Shown here: positions 35,468-45,436 of the stretch, piece by piece | Layout of the letters: each line of letters opens with the position of its first letter | Numbering within the stretch: position 1 is the first letter of the stretch | Source: Aurantiochytrium sp. KH105 | Taxonomy: Eukaryota > Sar > Bigyra > Thraustochytrida > Thraustochytriidae | NCBI GenBank assembly: GCA_003116975.1 | Contig: BGKB01000005.1 | Location: 67,880-131,879 of the forward strand | DNA: 64,000 bases | Direction of reading: 5' to 3' | Position numbers and translations under genes: made by a program | The notes under the pieces: generated by a model | The model's database searches: none | What the model saw: only the letters and a program-made list of their open reading frames with translations | What the model was told of the DNA's origin: nothing

Positions 35468-36769
35468 CTACGAAGATGATGTGTCGGGCTCCTTGATTTC
35501 GTCACCAGGCTCACGCGGACTCTCTTCGGCATCGGTGACATTGCCAAGGGCGCTCTGGTCTTCAAGTGGTTTCTCTGCATCCGCGTCAGCACCTGGGTTG
35601 GCGGCGCCTGTGGGTTCTTTTGACGCAGCTTCCGCTTCGAGGTTCTCGTTGCGTGCCGTTTTGCTTTCCTCTTCTTCGACATTCTTTTCTTCCGCGCCTT
35701 CGGCAGCTTGGCCGTTCTCGCCGTTCTTGGCGGCAAGGGCTGCGGCGAAGATGTTTTGCGCCCCGCCCTCCGCATTGATAAGCTTGCCAAACTGCGTGAT
35801 CGCCTTGACCCGAAGCACCGCGCGCTTGAACTTGCGTTTCTGCACCTCGGCAATACCTTCCTGAACGTGCTTGCCGAAGTTTTCGCTGCGCTGCGCGTCC
35901 GGGTTCGCCACCCACGGCTCCTCGAGGACCTGCTTGGCGCTAAGACGCTTGTCCTGGTCCAGGACGAGGAGTTTGCGCACCACGTCCTTTGCTGCATCCG
36001 ACACCTCATCCCAGTACGGCGAGTCGAAAACGTACTTGCCGGACTTGATGGAGCGGAAGAGCTCTTGCTGGTCTTCCGAGTAAAACGGCGGGTAGCCGCA
36101 GAGCAAAATGTAGAGGATCACGCCGAGCGCCCACGTATCGACCTTGCAACCGTATTTGATTCCGCAGAGGATCTCAGGGGCCACGTAGCCAGGCGTTCCG
36201 CATGGGTCGCTAAGAGGCTTGTTCGAATTATAACCGGAGATGTCTTTGGCAAGTCCAAAGTCTGTCAGCTTGATGTTTGCGTCCGTGGCGTTCGACTCGT
36301 AAATGAGATTTTCGGGCTTAACGTCGCGGTGAACAATGCCGCTATCCTCGAGGTAAGCCAGCGCTCTTGCCACCTGTCGCACGGCATGGGCGGCCTCGAT
36401 CTCGTTGTAGTAATTCTTGGCCACGATCTGGTCAAAGACCTCTCCACCCTTGACGAGTTCGAGAACGAGATAGAAGAAATTCTCTTCGTCAAAGAACTCC
36501 AGCAACCGAACACAGTTCTCATGGTCGAGCTTTTGCATAATCGTCACTTCTTCTTGGAGAAGGGGAATTTCGTCATTGGGGATCTTTGACTTATCGATTG
36601 CCTTGATGGCGACAAGCGAAGGAATGGGAAACCCGGACTCAGTCTTGCGGTCTGGGTCAATGAGCTCGGCCTCGTACACGGTCGCAAAGGAGCCTTGCCC
36701 AATCGACTGACCAAGCTTGTAGAACGTGTCCATGCTCTGCTTTTTCGTCTTGCTAGCGCCGCCGCCCAT
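35468..36769 (-). CDS. Calcium/calmodulin-dependent protein kinase (CaMKI-like), myristoylation signal
   Basis: 433 aa from the ATG of MGGGASKT (the frame continues to a GTG at 36823). Kinase domain ~17-290 with glycine loop GQGSFATVY, Lys56 in VAIK, HRD at 147-149 with KPEN, DFG at 170-172, and APE at 197-199. The activation loop DPCGTPGYVAPE carries Thr192 where CaM-kinase kinase acts on CaMKI. After the domain, EGIAEVQKRKFKRAVL fits an autoinhibitory/calmodulin-binding helix. The tail is Glu/Ala-rich and acidic. The start MGGGAS fits N-myristoylation, unusual for soluble CaMKs, and suggests membrane attachment; the same type of start is seen in the arrestin-like protein. Catalytic residues are complete, so it should be active. 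Confidence 0.92.
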   Translation of the reverse strand: MGGGASKTKKQSMDTFYKLGQSIGQGSFATVYEAELIDPDRKTESGFPIPSLVAIKAIDKSKIPNDEIPLLQEEVTIMQKLDHENCVRLLEFFDEENFFYLVLELVKGGEVFDQIVAKNYYNEIEAAHAVRQVARALAYLEDSGIVHRDVKPENLIYESNATDANIKLTDFGLAKDISGYNSNKPLSDPCGTPGYVAPEILCGIKYGCKVDTWALGVILYILLCGYPPFYSEDQQELFRSIKSGKYVFDSPYWDEVSDAAKDVVRKLLVLDQDKRLSAKQVLEEPWVANPDAQRSENFGKHVQEGIAEVQKRKFKRAVLRVKAITQFGKLINAEGGAQNIFAAALAAKNGENGQAAEGAEEKNVEEEESKTARNENLEAEAASKEPTGAANPGADADAEKPLEDQSALGNVTDAEESPREPGDEIKEPDTSSS

Positions 36770-38157
36770 GGTGCTCGCTTTTTGTTCGTGCTTGTTTACT
36801 CTTTTGTCAAGGCTTGAACACACACACGCGTTTCAGTGTCCTTGAACTCAAGTAAGGAGGTCAGTCTTTCGCAGCAGCTTCGGCCGCCGGGAGACTCGAC
36901 GTTTGCTGGCGCTGCGGCGATCTGGCGCTCGCGCTTGCGCTTGCGCTACGCGATCGCCCGTGACCTCGGGCGCACAGGCAGACGTACAAGTGCTTTTGCT
37001 TCGCTCCTGGACACACGAGACTGACTTGCTTTCCTCGCTTACCACCTCAAGCTTGTGTCCTTTTCGACAAGGTAGAATGAGATGGCCTCCGCGCCGTGCG
37101 CCGCGTCGCACACCCCTCTTTCCTCCCTCCTTCCCTTTTCGTTCGTTATTGTTGCTTGCTAAACCTACTCACTCGCTTGCAGTGCACGCTATTCGTGCAA
37201 GTCAGTCGCCATGCCATAAATGGCGAGTGGTGTGACACTGCGAACTAGATGAGAATAGACTTGTTCTCTACAGTGACGAAGTTCTTTTAGCAGTTGCGGC
37301 GTCCGTTTGGCGGAAGTCCGCTTCAAAAACGAACTCCCGTGCCTCCGTGTTTCCGGGAGCACCCCACCGCGGCCGTGGCTGCACTCGCACAGCCTTGAGC
37401 ACAGCATTTCTCATAATTTGAGATCACCCTCTGTCTCACTGCACTCACCGCTCTTGTCTGTCTCCCCTGAACCAGGACCCGAAATTTTATTCCTCAACTT
37501 CAACAACTCTTCAATGTCTTCTCCGGTCGCCAAAACGGATTTGTACCACATTGTCGCTCTCCTTGGTACCATATTTTCCGCCTTAAAGAACCTGTCTCCC
37601 AAACGGGAACGATCCCCAAGTTTAAGGTACGTTTGGCGCTCATCTGTTCATTATGTTCTGTTCTTCCGGAAGCTGCGTGAATGATCCGAGTCATGATCAT
37701 TGCTTTCTTCTTGCTCTCTCCTCAGAGCAGAATTGACGCGGGGCTCGAGCAGCAAGCACCGAGCGCGCGCGCGCGCGCACGCCTCGCTTCCGCGCGCCTC
37801 GCCCTTGCCCGCCCTGGAACGGCAGGCTCCTGCCGCCCCGCCGACCCGCAGATTCATCGCTTCGTCGCTCCGGAAAGGAGGCGGGCCGAACCGGCGACGA
37901 CGCGCGAGACGCCCTCGGGAATCGCGACGCCCGGCGGTCAAGGAGAGCAGCCAGCAACGGAGCACGAGCACGAGCAGAGGCGAGAGCAAGAGCAGCAGGA
38001 GCAGCAAGAGTTGCACAAGCAGCAGAGCAAACAAAAGAAGGCGGAGCGGCGGCGCCGGTGGCAGATTGAGAGATATAGATTAAGAAGATCGATCGATTTG
38101 TCGCTCGCTTGGCGTCGAGGCAAAAGCCGAGCTCAGCGCGCCGAAAAAGGGACCAAA
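36770..38157. other. Divergent intergenic region (CaM kinase / Mei2-like)
   Basis: 1.39 kb with two 5' ends. The plus frame is open from an ATG at 37681 to the Mei2-like gene but codes for Ala/Arg/Gln/Glu-rich low-complexity sequence, so it is probably leader. A (CG)n run lies at 37763-37778. I see no other gene. Confidence 0.55.
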
Positions 38158-40665
38158 ATGATCGATGACGATACGGACTCGGCTGCCGAGGGACGTCCTC
38201 GCTTGAGATCCTGGGGCGGGTGGGACCTATTAAACTTTGATAACGCCTATGAGTGGTCTGAACACGAACTCATCGAGGCGGAGAGCCTTGCTCAGTCGTC
38301 CGATGGAAAGGCGCAGTGGACAAAAGATGATTCTTTTCTCCTCTTGATCATGCCACCATACGAAGCTGCGGCGATGGACAGAGACTCTGCCCGGTCTCTG
38401 ATGCAAAAGTATCAACGAGAACGTGTCTCATCGCCCAGCCAACAAAAAGCTGTTCTCGCTTCAGCAAGCAAAAAGGACGGGTCTGATCGGAGCCGACTCT
38501 CTGGCCAAGAGATGGAGGAAGCCCAAGATCTCGAGCTTAGTAGCCCAGGAGCTCGCGTAACTGCTACGAAGGACTCCAAAGCAATCGACGGTCAACCCGC
38601 CAAGCCCAAAACTTCCCATCGACTCATGTACAAGACGCTGGAATTGCCAATGTCCAATTCTCTTCTCGTTCGAAACAGTAGCTTCGCTGATGATGACACG
38701 GAGCAAGATGACAGTGCGCCTTTTGATCGGTCCATGGTCCTGGATATCATCAAAAGCTATGGGGATCCGCAGCTTGTACACTACGGACCCGATATGGTCC
38801 TTGTCTCTTTTTACGACCGGCGCGACACCGAGGCCATGATGGAGCTTTTTGCAGAGGAATCGGGCCCACCCAAAGCTTTCTATTGCGTTCCCGGAGTCCT
38901 TTGGAAGGGCCCGGACGGTGTACTTTATCGACAAGACATGCTTGCGGTCCGCACACATGAAGAGGACCAAACACAACTCGAGCAGTCCTTTGTTCTTTCT
39001 GTGCTAGGGGCGCGGCCCGACACAATCTCGAGTTTCAAGGTGGCGAATGACAACGAGGTCCATGTGGAATTCCACAAAGTCGGAGACTGCCGCGGCGCGC
39101 TTGAGCACGCTGTGAGGTCCGCGTCAACACGCCACCAGCTCGGCATCGGCCTCGTCCCCGCCTCAGATGTCCTTAAACGCAAACACACGTCTCTCTTTAA
39201 CTTTGTGTCCTGCGACCATCACGTCGGTTTCAAACCAATCAACTCTCTAGGAATCGCCCCGGGAGGAGCCCAATCTGAGGATACACGAAGTATTCGCTCA
39301 CGCTCGCGCTCTCCGGCTCCGGGGGCCTCATCACAATTTGGTTCCCAGAGCGGAGGTGGCTCCGCAATGCCGCTGGCTGCTGGAAAAGCAGGCAGTGGGC
39401 TGCACCCGATTGCAGCCGCCACTGCGGCCGCGACGCGTTCAACGTCTGATGAGCTCAACTTTGTACCGACAAAATCACTCGGTAGATCCTCTTCCTCGAG
39501 CAGTCACGATGCAGACACGAATAGCATAGGAAGCGCACAAAGTTTCGCCAGCAGGGTGAGACATGGCGGCACGCACCCTCCGGCATCCCCGAATCCTCAC
39601 GGCCAGCGCGGTCGCCCGGGACAATCCCTTGCGCGGGCCCCGGGTGGAGAAAGCGTTCGGCGCGCAGAGAATCATGCAACGCTTGCTGCAAATTCGAGCG
39701 GCAGTTCCGTCAACAACGATCGACGTCCGAGAAGCACGGCGCCCAGCAACCGTGGAGCTACGACAGGACGCGGCCGAGACAACTCTGAGTTTCAAATCAA
39801 CGTTCACAACATTGTCAGTGGCAGGGATGATCGGGCCTCTGTCATGATCAAGAACATCCCCAACAAGTACACGCAAAAGATGGTACTCGAAGAGCTCGAC
39901 GAGACTGGTTTCCAAGGCACGTACGATTTCTTCTACCTTCCCATCGATTTTCAAGCTGGTTGCAATCTTGGATACGCTTTCATCAATTTTCATGAGCCGC
40001 AAACCATTCCGAGCTTCTTCGACACCTTTAACCAGCGTAGATGGAATAGGTTCAACAGCGACAAGATTTGCGAGGTTGCATATGCTCGAATCCAGGGTTG
40101 CGAAGCTCTGCTACGCCGCTTGGAAAAGTCATGTGTCATGGACCAAGAAAAGGAGTATCAGCCAGTAATGTTCAATCGCGACGGCTCCATGATCGAGGAT
40201 CTCACCACGACCGTAGCCTATTCACAGTCCAAGTCGCGCAATCGCGGGCGCGGGGCGAGAGGAGGGACCACGCGACACAGCTCAGGTGTTGAACGGGATC
40301 GCGATCGGGATCGCGATCGCGACCGAGATCGCGAAAGGGGGACAACTGTGTCGCGTGGGATGAGCGGAGGTGCTTCTATCGGTAGCGGCAGTAGAAATGT
40401 TTCTCTTGGCGCCAGCAATGGTGTGATTGCGGCCCCAACCGGTGCCGCCCCCGGTGCTGGGGCACCTTTTGCGGCAGCGGCGGCACCATTTCACCATTCG
40501 TCGGCTCATTCCCAACAGTACTCTTACTACAGCCCGTATGAGTTCTCGCAACAAGGGTCCGCACCGCCTCAATATTGGGAGCAGCAGCAGCAGCAACAAC
40601 AACACCAACAGCATGAGCAAAATCCGGCTCCGGCTCCCCATTTCCCGCCGCAAAACTCGCAATAG
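38158..40665 (+). CDS. Mei2-like RNA-binding protein
   Basis: 835 aa from the ATG of MIDDDTDS. The key domain is the C-terminal Mei2-type RRM (~residues 560-660): SVMIKNIPNKYTQ, then GTYDFFYLPIDFQAGCNLGYAFINF and NSDKICEVAYARIQG. This RRM class is specific to the Mei2 family, which in fission yeast drives meiosis and in plants acts in meiosis and development. The N-terminal half also has a weak RRM-like stretch (LVHYGPDMVLVSFYD, ~200-330). Around the RRM the protein is disordered: Ser/Gly/Arg-rich before; an Arg-Asp dipeptide run, then Ala- and Gln-rich after. An upstream ATG at 37681 would add 159 low-complexity residues. The role here is unknown; life-cycle switching would be a fair guess. 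Confidence 0.9.
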   Translation: MIDDDTDSAAEGRPRLRSWGGWDLLNFDNAYEWSEHELIEAESLAQSSDGKAQWTKDDSFLLLIMPPYEAAAMDRDSARSLMQKYQRERVSSPSQQKAVLASASKKDGSDRSRLSGQEMEEAQDLELSSPGARVTATKDSKAIDGQPAKPKTSHRLMYKTLELPMSNSLLVRNSSFADDDTEQDDSAPFDRSMVLDIIKSYGDPQLVHYGPDMVLVSFYDRRDTEAMMELFAEESGPPKAFYCVPGVLWKGPDGVLYRQDMLAVRTHEEDQTQLEQSFVLSVLGARPDTISSFKVANDNEVHVEFHKVGDCRGALEHAVRSASTRHQLGIGLVPASDVLKRKHTSLFNFVSCDHHVGFKPINSLGIAPGGAQSEDTRSIRSRSRSPAPGASSQFGSQSGGGSAMPLAAGKAGSGLHPIAAATAAATRSTSDELNFVPTKSLGRSSSSSSHDADTNSIGSAQSFASRVRHGGTHPPASPNPHGQRGRPGQSLARAPGGESVRRAENHATLAANSSGSSVNNDRRPRSTAPSNRGATTGRGRDNSEFQINVHNIVSGRDDRASVMIKNIPNKYTQKMVLEELDETGFQGTYDFFYLPIDFQAGCNLGYAFINFHEPQTIPSFFDTFNQRRWNRFNSDKICEVAYARIQGCEALLRRLEKSCVMDQEKEYQPVMFNRDGSMIEDLTTTVAYSQSKSRNRGRGARGGTTRHSSGVERDRDRDRDRDRDRERGTTVSRGMSGGASIGSGSRNVSLGASNGVIAAPTGAAPGAGAPFAAAAAPFHHSSAHSQQYSYYSPYEFSQQGSAPPQYWEQQQQQQQHQQHEQNPAPAPHFPPQNSQ
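40282..40336 (+). repeat. GATCGC-type repeat coding an Arg-Asp run
   Basis: Imperfect 6-base GATCGC/GATCGG units inside the Mei2-like gene give alternating Arg-Asp. The core GCGATCGC is palindromic. Confidence 0.8.
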
Positions 40666-41303
40666 GCCTAGCCTAAGTGTTGTTTTTCTAAAGAACTTTC
40701 GTGATCATTTTCTCTATGCAAAGGATGCTTTTCATGTTTGCAGCGAAGTCACTTTGACCGAGCGACCGTCTTGAATCCACAACGCAAACCGAGAGTGCAA
40801 TGGGAGAAATAAAAAAAAGCGAAAAAAAATATGAACGTTCTGAAAGTTCTGGATGGGCGCAGAAGACCAAGCCCACACCGCGGCGAGGAAACCGCTTGTG
40901 ACCGTTGAAGCCCGTGGGGTCCGCTCGCTCGCTATGTACGTGGGTCTCTCTCTCTCTCTCTTTCTCTAGGAGTCGAAGGCCCGCCAATGCCAAGACCTTG
41001 AGGTGCTGCTGAGATCGCGAGGCGTGCGCTTTCCAAACAAGCACCAAGAAAGGTCCACCGCGTGCGCGCGAGGGCGCACAGATACGCTGTGCTGTGCTGC
41101 TCTGCGCCGCGCTGTGCAGGGCTGCGCTATACGCAAGAGCGAAGCGCATTGGTCCCAAGACGATAAGCGTACCTCTTTTGGCTGCTCGAGGTCGTGGAGT
41201 CATCCTTGAGAAAGCACCATCAAGCCTGAACGCAGAGACTTTTTGATATCGCGATAGATCAGCTTACCTCGAGAAGGAGGATCAAGACAAGCAAAGAAGA
41301 ACT
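40666..41303. other. Spacer between Mei2-like and IFT121 genes
   Basis: 0.64 kb between two genes on the same strand. It holds a possible AATAAA and a CT-repeat ending in TTTCTCTAGG at ~40945-40970, which could be a promoter element or an acceptor for a 5' UTR intron. No gene seen. Confidence 0.5.
40808..40813 (+). promoter_or_regulatory. Possible polyadenylation signal of the Mei2-like gene
   Basis: AATAAA followed by an A-run, 143 bases after the stop. Confidence 0.4.
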
Positions 41304-44300
41304 ATGTTTGTCTTTCTTAGCAAGAAGATTGCCATCCCGAATGGTGCCACAATTCACAGTCTTGCATGGAACTCCGCCCAGGGTTGGATCGCGTGCGGCG
41401 GCGAAAATGGTTTGCTCAAGGTCCTCAAACTGCAAGTGAGCGCTGACTCAAAGGCGCGCGGCGTTGCGGCTCCGACCAATTTGTCCATGAACCAAAGCCT
41501 CGAAGGTCATCAAGGAGGCGTGGTCTGCTGCGTATGGAACAAAGCGTACCGCAAGCTGACGACGAGTGACCAATATGGTCTCATCATTGTGTGGATGCTG
41601 CATCGGCAAATGTGGTTCGAAGAAATGATTAACAATCGCAACAAGAGCGTGGTCAAAGATATGCGCTGGACTGCTGATGGTGGGCGCATTTGCATTGGCT
41701 ACGCTGATGGTGGCGTCATCGCTGGAGGAGTAGATGGCAACCGTCTTTGGGCAAAAGAGACTGGTCTCAACCTCAAATTTGTGCAGTGGTCCCCCGATGG
41801 CCGTGTGATTCTTTTTGCCACGGAAGAGGCCAAAGTCTTCATCTTTGACCAAAAGGGCAACAAGCTTGGTCGCATGCCTCTTTTTGTCGCTGCAGGCGCC
41901 AAGCATGAGCAGCAAGACGATGATGGTGGCGAGCCAGGCTCCAACAGCGATCGTGGCATCATTGCCGTTGACTGGTACGATGGCTTGCGAGGCCACGTCG
42001 ATATTGACGCGCCGGATCTCGCCATTGCCTTTGCTAATGGATGCGTTCAAATCACCAAGGGACTCATGGTCGCCAAGCCCACTGGCATGGCGGCTGCATC
42101 TTCCAAGAATCGCTCTAAGCGCGAGAGCAAGCATGCTTCGGAGGATGATACACGCCATGAGGACCTCACAGAGATCGATAGCAGCGATGGAAGCGGCCCC
42201 CAGCCCGTGCTCATTGACACCGGTCTGCTCCTCAGCAAGGCCGCGTGGAGCGCAGATGGCTCTGTACTCGCACTTGCTGGTTCTCAAGTGCAAAAGCTTC
42301 CCAGCGGCGACTCTCGGCGAATGTGCATGGTGCAATTCTATACCCCATTTGGTCAGCACTTGCGCACGCTCAAGGTACCTGGAGCGCGCATCTCGGCACT
42401 CACCTGGGAAGGTGCAGGGCTAAGAATTGCCCTGGCGGTCGACTCTTTCATTTACTTTGCAAACATTCGCCCAGACTATCGCTGGTCTCACTTTGCCAAT
42501 ACGCTCTGCTACTCATTCAACCGTCCGGACCGCAAGGATCACTCTGTCGTGTTTTGGGACACGCACGCAGAGGAGAGGCACGTCAAGTATGTCAAACGCC
42601 TCATTGGCGTACGCGGCGCAGGTGAGCATGCCTTGCTCACCACTCGAGGTTCCGAGGCCGTCGCGGCCTCCAAGCCAGGTGCACCTCCAATTTTGCAGTA
42701 TGGTCTTATTCTCTGCAATTCCATCGGGTCTGCAGTAGACTCAAAGCTCATTAGCATCGAGCCGACATTTGTGGCCATGACGTCCCAGTTTGTCGTCGTC
42801 GCTAGTGAAAAGGCAGTCTATGTCTGGCAATACCAGTCTGCGGGAGCCGCCCGACTTGCAATGGGAGGTAGCTCAGGGAGCGCTACGAGTAACTCGAGCA
42901 AAACTATTGGCGGAGGGAACAACAGTGCGAGCAACCAGTCTCTGCAGGAGTCACTCTTGGACGTGACCCACACCACACAGAGCGCTGGCCGCGCCGCCAA
43001 GGCCGGCCGAGAACGCGTCATTCATATTGACATCGATCCCACACGCACATGTGTGACAGGACTTGCCGTCTTGTCGGACAGCGACAAGCCAAGCGGAAAG
43101 AAGGCCGCCGAGACGCGCAAGACCTTGCTTGATCTGCTCAGCCGCGGCACATCGGATCCAATTGCTTGCATTGCAGCCAACGATCGCTGCCTCGTTGTAG
43201 GCCGCGCCTCGGGTAGCATCTGCAAGTACACGCTGCCGCATCTCACTCTTGAAAGCAAAATGGTGGTCAAATGCCGACCGCAGCAAATCGCTCTTAATTG
43301 CGACAACTCAAAGATCTCGATCATCGACATCAACGGCGTCCTTTCGCTCGTCGAGCTGAATAAAAGCGGTGGCAAACAGCTTGACTTTGAGCGCAAAGAC
43401 ACCTGGGACATGATGTGGGCAAACGATAACCCCGACCAAATGGCCGTGATGGAAAAGACGCGGCTCTACGTCTTTCGCGGTCTCGAACCAGAAGAACCCG
43501 TGCTCAGTTCGGGATACCTATGCGGCCACGCAGACCTACAGATCAAGGCCGTCATGCTCGACGAGATTATGGCTCAGCCTCACGCACCAGCCAACGAGCT
43601 CTTGGTTGACTTTCCCACCAAGTCTCTGCGGGATGCGCGCGAGATGCTTCGCACCGAAAGCATCCAGGACGTGGCGACCTACATTGAGAGCCATTCGCAC
43701 CCCAAGCTCTGGCGTCTCCTCGCAGAAACTTCTCTCGAGCGACTGGAATTCCCCATTGCCGAAAAGGCATTTGTCAAGTGCGCTGATTACCCAGGCATCC
43801 AGCTCGTAAAAACGCTAAAGCTTCTCAATGACAAAGTGAAGCAGCGCGCTCAGGTCGCGGCCTATTTCGAGCGTTTCGACGAAGCAGAGGCACTCTACCG
43901 CGACATTGACCGCAAAGATTTGGCTGTCGACCTCCGCATGATGCTGGGTGACTGGTTCCGAGTCGTCCAGCTTGTGCAAATGGGCGGCGGGGGCGACGAC
44001 GACCTCATGCGCCGCGCTTGGCGGGAAATTGGCGACTACTACGCTTCGCGGCAAAAATGGAGCAAGGCTGTCCAGTACTACGCCTCGGCAAAGGACCCCG
44101 AACCCCTTGTGGAATGCTATTACCTTCTCGAGGAGTATGCCTCCCTGGAAAAGCTTGTCCGCGTCATTCCCGAGAACTCGCCCGTCCTTATTGACATTGC
44201 GCAAAAATTCCAGGCCGTTGGCATGTCGCAGGCGGCTTGCACTGCGTATCTAAAGGCAGGAGACGTGAAAGCAGCAATTGATTGCTGCGTGCTCTTGAAT

Positions 44301-45278
44301 CAATGGGACCAAGCCGTCGAGCTCGCACAAGAGCACGAGTTTCCACAGATTGAGGGCCTTCTCGCCAAGTATGCCTCACACCTCCTCGAAAAGGGCGAGA
44401 AACTTCAAGCCATTGAGCTCTATCGTCGTGCACACAAGAGCACGCAGGCCGCGAGTCTCTTGGCGAGCCTCGCGCAAGAGGCCGGTCGCACCAAGGTCAA
44501 CCCTCTCGATGCGAAAAAGCTCCACGTCTTGGCTGCCATGGAGATGGAAGAGTTGCGCACGCGTGTGCTCGACACTCAGCTCCGTACCATGGGGCTCACG
44601 CAGCAAGACACGGCGAATGAAGACCCAGATGCAGACTTTGAGCTTGGGACAAAGCGCAAGGGTGCAAAGACGCGCGCGACCATGAACATGACAGCTGCGC
44701 AAACGACTGCTGCAACGCTCGAAAGCCTTGTACAGCACGATGCCGCCACAGGCGAGAATAGGTCCCTCGATAACGCCTGGAAGGGCGCAGAAGGATACCA
44801 TCTGTTTATGCTTGCACAACGGCAGCTTTACAACGGAAGACTGAAGGATGCTCTCATCACCGCGCTGCAGTTGCGTTCTTACGATGACGTTCTCGATGCG
44901 CGCGATGTCCACTCCCTCATTGCGCTAACAGCCTATCACAATGGTGCCTGGGGACAGTGCTCCAAGGCGTTCGTCGACCTCGAATCCCTCAAGAGCACGA
45001 CTTGCTCGCAGTTGGACCGCGACGCCTTTTCTGCCCTGGCCCTGAAAATCTTTACAGCCAACCGCCCCGTCGACCCCTCCGACATTGCGGAACAGGTCGA
45101 GGAGATTGCCAGTGGCCATGCTAACAAGAGTCCGATTTGCATGATGACTGGAAAGACGATTGACGAAGCTGCAAGCGCTGGACAGGTCTACAAGTGCCGT
45201 CGCTGCAGTCGCAAAATGCTCGAGCGCTACTTGCGTGGATGCAGCCATTGCCCGCTGTGTCATATGATGCTTGTATAA
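41304..45278 (+). CDS. WDR35: Intraflagellar transport protein IFT121/WDR35
   Basis: 1324 aa from an ATG giving MFVFLSKKIAIPN. This opening, the LSMNQSLEGH stretch, QYGLIIVWMLH and EEMINNRNKSVVKDMRW are hallmark IFT121 sequences. Two WD40 propellers (~1-600) precede a helical TPR-like repeat region (~750-1250; e.g. AQVAAYFERFDEAEALYRDI, YYASRQKWSKAVQYY). The C-terminus carries a cysteine-rich zinc-binding end (YKCRRCSRKM and CSHCPLCH). IFT121 is a core subunit of IFT-A, which drives retrograde transport and membrane-protein entry in cilia. Slightly longer than the ~1180 residues of animals because of Ser/Asn-rich insertions. No introns. It faces CFAP65, another ciliary gene, with 158 bases between stops. 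Confidence 0.97.
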   Translation: MFVFLSKKIAIPNGATIHSLAWNSAQGWIACGGENGLLKVLKLQVSADSKARGVAAPTNLSMNQSLEGHQGGVVCCVWNKAYRKLTTSDQYGLIIVWMLHRQMWFEEMINNRNKSVVKDMRWTADGGRICIGYADGGVIAGGVDGNRLWAKETGLNLKFVQWSPDGRVILFATEEAKVFIFDQKGNKLGRMPLFVAAGAKHEQQDDDGGEPGSNSDRGIIAVDWYDGLRGHVDIDAPDLAIAFANGCVQITKGLMVAKPTGMAAASSKNRSKRESKHASEDDTRHEDLTEIDSSDGSGPQPVLIDTGLLLSKAAWSADGSVLALAGSQVQKLPSGDSRRMCMVQFYTPFGQHLRTLKVPGARISALTWEGAGLRIALAVDSFIYFANIRPDYRWSHFANTLCYSFNRPDRKDHSVVFWDTHAEERHVKYVKRLIGVRGAGEHALLTTRGSEAVAASKPGAPPILQYGLILCNSIGSAVDSKLISIEPTFVAMTSQFVVVASEKAVYVWQYQSAGAARLAMGGSSGSATSNSSKTIGGGNNSASNQSLQESLLDVTHTTQSAGRAAKAGRERVIHIDIDPTRTCVTGLAVLSDSDKPSGKKAAETRKTLLDLLSRGTSDPIACIAANDRCLVVGRASGSICKYTLPHLTLESKMVVKCRPQQIALNCDNSKISIIDINGVLSLVELNKSGGKQLDFERKDTWDMMWANDNPDQMAVMEKTRLYVFRGLEPEEPVLSSGYLCGHADLQIKAVMLDEIMAQPHAPANELLVDFPTKSLRDAREMLRTESIQDVATYIESHSHPKLWRLLAETSLERLEFPIAEKAFVKCADYPGIQLVKTLKLLNDKVKQRAQVAAYFERFDEAEALYRDIDRKDLAVDLRMMLGDWFRVVQLVQMGGGGDDDLMRRAWREIGDYYASRQKWSKAVQYYASAKDPEPLVECYYLLEEYASLEKLVRVIPENSPVLIDIAQKFQAVGMSQAACTAYLKAGDVKAAIDCCVLLNQWDQAVELAQEHEFPQIEGLLAKYASHLLEKGEKLQAIELYRRAHKSTQAASLLASLAQEAGRTKVNPLDAKKLHVLAAMEMEELRTRVLDTQLRTMGLTQQDTANEDPDADFELGTKRKGAKTRATMNMTAAQTTAATLESLVQHDAATGENRSLDNAWKGAEGYHLFMLAQRQLYNGRLKDALITALQLRSYDDVLDARDVHSLIALTAYHNGAWGQCSKAFVDLESLKSTTCSQLDRDAFSALALKIFTANRPVDPSDIAEQVEEIASGHANKSPICMMTGKTIDEAASAGQVYKCRRCSRKMLERYLRGCSHCPLCHMMLV

Positions 45279-45424
45279 GTCTTTTCGCTCCCTTTTCTCG
45301 TTTCTAATTTCAGAAAGAGGTCACGCATCACCTCACTCGACACAAATACGCAACAACGAACTTTATAGAATTTTACGTCTGCTTTTCATCACGTTATCGT
45401 ATATAATACGGACAGCTCAGAGGC

Positions 45425-45430
45425 TTTATT
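45425..45430 (-). promoter_or_regulatory. Possible polyadenylation signal of CFAP65
   Basis: AATAAA on the minus strand 7 bases after the stop; very close, so weak. Confidence 0.25.
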
Positions 45431-45436
45431 CTTCAT

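Noticed and set aside
37681-38157. N-terminal extension of the Mei2-like protein from an upstream ATG
   Set aside because: The added 159 residues are low-complexity and span a (CG)n run; the acidic MIDDDTDS start looks better. Not excluded.
41448-42359. Minus-strand frame of 303 codons over the IFT121 propeller
   Set aside because: Shadow of a strongly conserved plus-strand gene.
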